Source: an uncultured Acidimicrobiales bacterium
Lineage (GTDB): Bacteria > Actinomycetota > Acidimicrobiia > Acidimicrobiales > SZUA-35
Length of the DNA stretch: 64,000 bases
Assembly: GCA_937976305.1 (NCBI GenBank)
Contig: CALJSB010000018.1
Span: forward strand, 1-64,000
Direction of reading: 5' to 3'
The notes under the pieces were generated by a model, which saw only the letters and a program-made list of their open reading frames with translations, ran no database searches and had not been told where the DNA came from. Below are positions 58,522 through 64,000 of the stretch, piece by piece (positions within the stretch are counted from its first letter, which is position 1; each line of letters opens with the position of its first letter). The position numbers and the translations under genes are program-made.

Positions 58522-60269
58522 TTCGTTTGAGCAATCCGGTAAAGGCGGCGTGTCTCTTCGCCGCACTGGTGTTGGTGGCCGCTTCGTGTTCCAACTCGCC
58601 GACGGCCCAGACCACCCAAGCTGGCGGCATCTTCCTCGCACAGGAAGACGACGATCGATCGCTCGAAGAAAAGGTCGACACCGACGGTGACGGCGAGATG
58701 AGCGAAGAAGAGATCCAGGTCTACGCCACAACAACGTTGCTCGAGTTTTCACAGTGCATGAGAGACAACGGCTTTCCTGACTTCACCGATCTTGTCGTGG
58801 AGGACTTCACCGAGGGAGGAGGCGGTCAAGGCCGCTTCCTTGCGCTGATGACCGAGCGCGGTGTCAATCTGACGGATGCCAACGCGATCCCGACTCTGCA
58901 GTCGTGTGGTGAAGACCTCCAAGACCTACAGACCTTCGCTCCTCAGCCGAGCGACGACGAGCTTCAAGAGCAAGAGGCACAGGTGCTCGAGTTCGCACAG
59001 TGCATGCGAGATGGCGGACTCGACGACTGGCCTGATCCCGACTTCGCAGCCAACGGAGGCAACGGCTACGGACCAGAGCTACTCGAGTTGTTCGACGTGC
59101 AGTCGGATGAGATTCAAGATGCCATCGCGGCGTGCCAGGCCGAGGTGGGCGCACTTGATCTGCCCGAAGACGCCGATGCCGATGATGACTCCGATGAAGA
59201 TGCTGCTGAGGACGCAGCCATTGACGACGATGCATCTGAGGAGGAGGCGGAATCAGGTGAGCCCATCGAGCGAACCCCTATCAGCCCGGTCATCGAGGGT
59301 GACACCAGCGATCTCAACACCGCCACGGTGACCCGTCGAGATCTTGTTCAAACCACGACGCTGAGCGGCACGCTGGGATTCGGCGAGGAGCGACCCTTCC
59401 CCACAAACACAACCGGCATCGTCACGGCCGTCCCAGCGGCGGGCGACACCATCGAGTTCGGTGAGGCGCTCTTTTACGTCGACAACGAACCAGTGCTGCT
59501 GTTCGAAGGCGACATCCCGCAGTACCGACGCTTCGACATCAACATGGACGACGGCCCAGACATCGAACAGCTCGAGGCCAACCTCGTTGCGTTCGGGTTC
59601 GCGGACGATTTCGATCTGACAGTCGATGACGACTTCTCGTCCATCACCCGAGACGTGATCGAAGAGTTGCAGCTCGAGTTCGGCGTTGAAGACACCGGAC
59701 AGCTCGAGCTCGGGCGAGTGGTGTTCTCAGCGACGCCCGTGCGCGTCGGCGCTGTCCACGTGGAGCTTGGGCAGTCGATCACACCTCAGGTCAATGTGGT
59801 GAGCGTTACCGAAAGCGATCAGCGCATCACGGTCGATCTCGACGCAGACGATCGCTCACTTGTGGCCGATGGCGACGACGTCGACATCGAACTACCCGAT
59901 GGCACGGTGGTTGCTGGCGAGATCACTGACATCGCTCAGGTAGCGACCCGTAGCGTCAATCCTCAGTCAGGAGAGGCTGGCGACGCCACGATCGAGGTGA
60001 CGGTCATGTTCGCCGACGGGACTCCTGACAATGCGTTCGACGCCGCCCCGGTCGATGTGATCGTGATCGACGAGGTCACCGAAGGTGTGCTCACCCTGCC
60101 GGTGCCAGCACTTGTCGCGATGTCGGGCGGCGGCCACGCCGTTGAGCTCATCGTTGAAGGCGGCACGCAACTGATCGAAGTGGAGCTTGGTGATTTCGTC
60201 GACGACATCGTCGAAGTGACTGGCGACATCCAAGAAGGCGACACCGTCGTAATGGCGAGCGCAGGCTGA
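58518..60269 (+). CDS. Lipoprotein periplasmic adaptor with EF-hand (MacA-like)
   Basis: 583 residues. Signal peptide with lipobox VAASC (C24). Residues 54-65, DTDGDGEMSEEE, are a complete EF-hand calcium loop. Two similar cysteine motifs, FSQCMRDNGFPDF and FAQCMRDGGLDDW, occur in an acidic N-terminal half, as in some actinobacterial lipoproteins. From about residue 260 the chain is a membrane-fusion adaptor: VTRRDLVQTTTLSGTLGFGEERP, a peptidoglycan-binding-like segment (VAFGFADDFDLTVDDDFSSITRDVIEELQ) and beta-barrel part. Partner of the ATPase and permease genes that follow. Confidence 0.85.
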   Translation: MIRLSNPVKAACLFAALVLVAASCSNSPTAQTTQAGGIFLAQEDDDRSLEEKVDTDGDGEMSEEEIQVYATTTLLEFSQCMRDNGFPDFTDLVVEDFTEGGGGQGRFLALMTERGVNLTDANAIPTLQSCGEDLQDLQTFAPQPSDDELQEQEAQVLEFAQCMRDGGLDDWPDPDFAANGGNGYGPELLELFDVQSDEIQDAIAACQAEVGALDLPEDADADDDSDEDAAEDAAIDDDASEEEAESGEPIERTPISPVIEGDTSDLNTATVTRRDLVQTTTLSGTLGFGEERPFPTNTTGIVTAVPAAGDTIEFGEALFYVDNEPVLLFEGDIPQYRRFDINMDDGPDIEQLEANLVAFGFADDFDLTVDDDFSSITRDVIEELQLEFGVEDTGQLELGRVVFSATPVRVGAVHVELGQSITPQVNVVSVTESDQRITVDLDADDRSLVADGDDVDIELPDGTVVAGEITDIAQVATRSVNPQSGEAGDATIEVTVMFADGTPDNAFDAAPVDVIVIDEVTEGVLTLPVPALVAMSGGGHAVELIVEGGTQLIEVELGDFVDDIVEVTGDIQEGDTVVMASAG

Positions 60270-60271
60270 CG

Positions 60272-60985
60272 ATGAGCTCTGCTGTTCTCGAGCTGCGCGA
60301 CGTTTCGAAGTCGTACGCAGGCTCTCCGCCCATCGAGGTACTCAAGGAGATCGATCTGAAGATCTCCGAAGGCGAGCTCGTGGCCATCGTTGGACCGTCG
60401 GGTTCGGGCAAGAGCACGCTGCTCAACATGATGGGGGCCCTTGACCGGCCGACCTCTGGCGAGGTGCTGATTGATGGCACCGTTGTAAACGGTTTGCGGG
60501 ATCCGTCGCTTTCTGGAGTGCGCGGCCGCCGCCTGGGCTTTGTATTCCAACAGTTCCATCTGTTGCCGGGCCTCAGCGCCACCGAAAACGTTGCGACCGG
60601 GCTGCTCTATCACGGCACGAGAGGTCGAGCCCGCAAAGCTGCGGCGAGAGAGGCGCTCGAACGGGTTGGCCTCGGCCACCGTCTCGACCAGAAGCCCGGG
60701 AAGCTATCGGGTGGTGAACGGCAGCGGGTTGCCATTGCCCGAGCCTTGCTGGGCGATCCGGCCATCGTCCTGGCCGACGAACCAACGGGCAACCTCGACT
60801 CGCAGACCACGGCGGAGATCGTTGAGTTGTTCCTCGAGCTCAACGAGCAGGGGTCAACCATCGTCATGATTACTCACGATCAGGATCTGACCCGCTCGAT
60901 GCCTCGTGTTGTCGAGATCCTCGATGGTGAGATTCTCGACGGCGCTGCTGCGGAGCCCGACACTGACGAAGACGACGCGTTGTGA
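60272..60985 (+). CDS. ABC transporter ATP-binding protein (MacB/LolD type)
   Basis: 237 residues. Walker [17 protein letters not shown]-loop [17 protein letters not shown], signature [16 protein letters not shown] and Walker [16 protein letters not shown], with H-loop MITHDQDL. This is the MacB/LolD/FtsE-like subgroup that drives mechanotransmission by FtsX-type permeases. 2 bp after the adaptor gene; its stop overlaps the permease gene (GTGA). Confidence 0.96.
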   Translation: MSSAVLELRDVSKSYAGSPPIEVLKEIDLKISEGELVAIVGPSGSGKSTLLNMMGALDRPTSGEVLIDGTVVNGLRDPSLSGVRGRRLGFVFQQFHLLPGLSATENVATGLLYHGTRGRARKAAAREALERVGLGHRLDQKPGKLSGGERQRVAIARALLGDPAIVLADEPTGNLDSQTTAEIVELFLELNEQGSTIVMITHDQDLTRSMPRVVEILDGEILDGAAAEPDTDEDDAL

Positions 60986-62205
60986 GCACGCCAAACGTGA
61001 AGAAGCTCCGCAGTCGACTGCGGATCGTCGACGTTGTGAGCCAGGCCGTCCGCGGCCTGACGAGCCGTAAGTTACGAACTGCGCTCACGGCGCTTGGCAT
61101 CTCCATCGGTATTGCCTCACTCATCGCCATCCAGGGCATCACCGAAGCAAATCAGGCCGATGCCAAGGCCGAGATTGACGCTCTTGGTTCCGACTTCTTG
61201 TTCATCACACCCGGGACTGGCATTGGCGAAGAAGCCGAACTCCTCCCGTATGCGCCAGCCATGCTCGACACCCATATCGACGACCTCGAACACGTGGCTG
61301 CGATCTATACCGTCGACGCTCGAGCCCGACGCAACGAGCTTGTTCCAGAAGTTCAAACCGGGGGTGTCACCGTCAGCGCGGTCACCGCAGCCGACCTCGA
61401 TTTGCTTGAACCAGTCAATGGGTCAGTGGCCTTTGGACGCTTTCACGACACAACCTCGGTCGAGGTCCCGTCGGTCGTCCTTGGGTCGCTTGCGGCGGAA
61501 CGCCTGGGCATTCGTCATCTTGTGGGTCACCCGACGATCAACATCTCAGGAACGAACTTTGCCGTGATCGGCGTGCTCAACGAGTTCGAGATCCTCAATA
61601 CCGACCTCAACCGAACCGCCATCATCGGTCTCGGCGTGGCCGACACCTTGTTCGAAACGCCAGACAACCCAAGCGCCATCTACGCTCAGGTACCGCCGGA
61701 GCAACTCGACGACGTCCGCGACATCATTCCGGCCCAGGCGAACCCAGCGGCTCCGGGCGAAGTTGCCGTGTCACGTCCCACCGAAGCACTCGAGATTCGA
61801 GAAGTGATCGACGAGACGTTTGCGCGAATCCTCCAGGCGCTGGCGCTCATCGTTCTCGCCGTTGGCGGCATCGGCATCGCCAACATCATGGTGATCTCGG
61901 TGATTGAACGCCGAGGTGAAATCGGCTTGCGTCGCTCTTTGGGGGCCACGCGCAAACACATCGCATCGCAGTTCATCATTGAGTCGACGGTGCTGTCGCT
62001 CCTCGGCGGACTCCTCGGCGTCGCCATCGGCGTTTCGATCGTGTTTGGGTATGCGCGCTACAAGGATTTTGAGGCGATCATCCCGTGGTTCTGGCTCTCG
62101 GTCGGTCTTGCGGCAGCCTTCGCCCTCGGCGCTCTTGCTGGCCTGTACCCGGCGTGGCGTGCGAGCCGACTCGACCCTGCCGAGGCGGTCCGCCCCGCCG
62201 CCTGA
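60982..62205 (+). CDS. ABC transporter permease (MacB/FtsX type)
   Basis: 407 residues. An N-terminal membrane helix (SRKLRTALTALGISIGIASLIAIQGI), a large extracytoplasmic MacB-PCD domain (about residues 45-260) and three C-terminal helices forming the FtsX domain, starting ILQALALIVLAVGGIGIANIMVISVIERRGEIGLRRSLGAT and ending LAGLYPAWRASRLDPAEAVR. With the adaptor and ATPase it makes a tripartite-like export or envelope-maintenance system. Substrate unknown. Repeat B2 follows 25 bp after the stop. Confidence 0.95.
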   Translation: MSTPNVKKLRSRLRIVDVVSQAVRGLTSRKLRTALTALGISIGIASLIAIQGITEANQADAKAEIDALGSDFLFITPGTGIGEEAELLPYAPAMLDTHIDDLEHVAAIYTVDARARRNELVPEVQTGGVTVSAVTAADLDLLEPVNGSVAFGRFHDTTSVEVPSVVLGSLAAERLGIRHLVGHPTINISGTNFAVIGVLNEFEILNTDLNRTAIIGLGVADTLFETPDNPSAIYAQVPPEQLDDVRDIIPAQANPAAPGEVAVSRPTEALEIREVIDETFARILQALALIVLAVGGIGIANIMVISVIERRGEIGLRRSLGATRKHIASQFIIESTVLSLLGGLLGVAIGVSIVFGYARYKDFEAIIPWFWLSVGLAAAFALGALAGLYPAWRASRLDPAEAVRPAA

Positions 62206-62230
62206 GCGCGAACCCGTCCTCCAAAATTCC

Positions 62231-62275
62231 GAACTGGAGGCCGTCGGGCACGTTTCGGTGCCCTGCGGCCTCCAG
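62231..62275. repeat. 45-bp palindromic element, subfamily B, copy 2
   Basis: GAACTGGAG to CTCCAG in 45 bp, core GGGCACGTTTCGGTGCCC. Same orientation and flank as copy 1, so the TetR-ABC module is enclosed by direct repeats. Confidence 0.85.
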
Positions 62276-62285
62276 AATCGGGGGT

Positions 62286-62522
62286 TCAGACGGGCACGGG
62301 AGCTATGGCGTGGGCTGGATTCGGGCTTGCTCGGCGCAGTCTGACGAGGGCTCCGGCAACAACCCAGAGCGGATCCGTGGACGGATCATCTCCGTCGACA
62401 TCGGCGGGAAGTTCGGCGAGAGCGTGAGAGAACGGCACCTCAGCGAGCAGCTGGATGAGTTCGGCCAGGCGACTGGCTGGTGTTTCGAACTGTGGTGACC
62501 TCGGTAGGGCTGTCGATTTCAT
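62286..62522 (-). CDS. Hypothetical small protein, 78 aa
   Basis: Weakly supported minus-strand ORF. The translation has a natural composition (PASRLAELIQLLAEVPFSHA, then LPADVDGDDPSTDP) and a GAAGG purine run about 10 nt before the ATG. Its stop lies 11 bp from repeat B2. No family recognised; it may be a gene remnant. Confidence 0.35.
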   Translation of the reverse strand: MKSTALPRSPQFETPASRLAELIQLLAEVPFSHALAELPADVDGDDPSTDPLWVVAGALVRLRRASPNPAHAIAPVPV

Positions 62523-62814
62523 TGGACGGGCCTTCGGTGTAGCGAGAAGCGGCGGCGTTGCGCTTCAACAGGAGCTACGGCAGGGCCCCAAAAAAACTTG
62601 AGAGATTTCTAGGCCGTTCGAACCAGCCCCAGGGGTCTGTACGACGCATGCGACCCATGAGCGATTTGACCGAATTCGGATCGGTCGGACCATCTCCACG
62701 GTCATTCGGATCATTCGCCTTACGGCAGGCGGTACCCGTGCCGAAGGTTGTTGTGTCGTGGCTTGGTTTCTCCCCCTTGTCCTTGCCACGACATTTCTCG
62801 GCGGGAACCGGGAT
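62523..62814. other. Structured non-coding stretch before the groL terminator
   Basis: No convincing ORF. Several inverted repeats are present: GGGCC..GTAGC / GCTAC..GGCCC (about 62529-62587), GACCGA/TCGGTC (near 62668-62686) and TGTCGTGGC/GCCACGACA (62754-62793). They lie directly before a strong plus-strand terminator, so the stretch may encode a small RNA. Confidence 0.4.
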
Positions 62815-62852
62815 CGGCCGGCGGTTTCGACCGCCGGCCGACTTCTTTTTCT
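62815..62852 (+). terminator. Strong intrinsic terminator upstream of groL
   Basis: 11-bp stem CGGCCGGCGGT / ACCGCCGGCCG with a TTCG loop, followed by ACTTCTTTTTCT. It ends 21 bp before the CIRCE operator, so it closes a transcript from the left. Confidence 0.88.
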
Positions 62853-62872
62853 GGGTCGGTCGGCGGAGGTGG

Positions 62873-64000
<1,128 letters not shown>

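Overview
The window is GC-rich chromosomal DNA from an actinobacterium, most likely of the class Acidimicrobiia (Ilumatobacter-like). That placement is inference. It rests on the GC-rich, GTG/TTG-tolerant codon style, a SigR/RsrA-type sigma and zinc anti-sigma pair, a DUF2342 (F420-associated) metalloprotease, a DisA/RadA pair, ClpC, LytR_C and DUF2510-like surface proteins, and a gene order that tracks the Mycobacterium tuberculosis topA-to-rlmB region. No rRNA, CRISPR array, transposase, integrase or prophage gene was found. There are two tRNA-Thr genes. A groL gene runs off the right edge and is missing from the supplied ORF track.

Layout. 1-4.8 kb: the end of a thioesterase gene, then a light/DNA-repair group: an Fe-S (6-4)-type photolyase/cryptochrome, a left-handed beta-helix acyltransferase boxed by repeat doublets, a DUF2256-DUF3253 fusion, a photolyase-like protein with its domains in swapped order, and an anti-sigma-type ATPase. 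5.1-12.5 kb: thiolase, nhaA, topA, tmk and holB. 12.5-25.4 kb: a long, tightly overlapping plus-strand catabolic cluster (P450, hydrolase, three-subunit molybdenum hydroxylase, extradiol-type VOC dioxygenase, second hydrolase, cupin, two SDRs, ThDP enzyme, small helix-turn-helix protein, Rieske oxygenase) whose substrate I cannot name. 25.4-27.8 kb: ArsR/SRPBCC pair, ACT protein, a hypothetical gene, tRNA-Thr(CGT). 28-34 kb: SigR/RsrA-like pair, a tiny membrane protein, DUF2342 protease, tilS, an apparently dead dual-specificity phosphatase, nadC, lysS. 34-41 kb (minus strand): a degenerate EssC/FtsK-like FHA membrane protein, a large multi-spanning membrane protein, and a NarL-type two-component pair. 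41-50 kb: polyprenyl synthase, clpC with a terminator hairpin in its leader, a lipoprotein-HAD fusion, radA, disA, Crp. 50-57.8 kb: ispD-ispF-rlmB, envelope proteins, tRNA-Thr(TGT), glycerate kinase, an M3 peptidase. 57.9-62.2 kb: TetR plus a MacAB-like ABC module bounded by two 45-bp repeats. 62.3-64 kb: a structured non-coding stretch, a strong terminator, a CIRCE operator and groL.

How it works together. The conserved housekeeping genes form an old actinobacterial backbone interrupted by accessory modules. Two of these modules (the acyltransferase gene and the TetR-ABC module) are bounded on both sides by copies of the same 45-bp palindromic element, the most unusual signal in the window. 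Many first genes of transcription units have a TANNNT box 5-8 nt before the start codon, implying extensive leaderless transcription, and this settles several ambiguous starts (polyprenyl synthase, M3 peptidase, the small membrane protein). All function calls are from reading the translations; no database search was possible.
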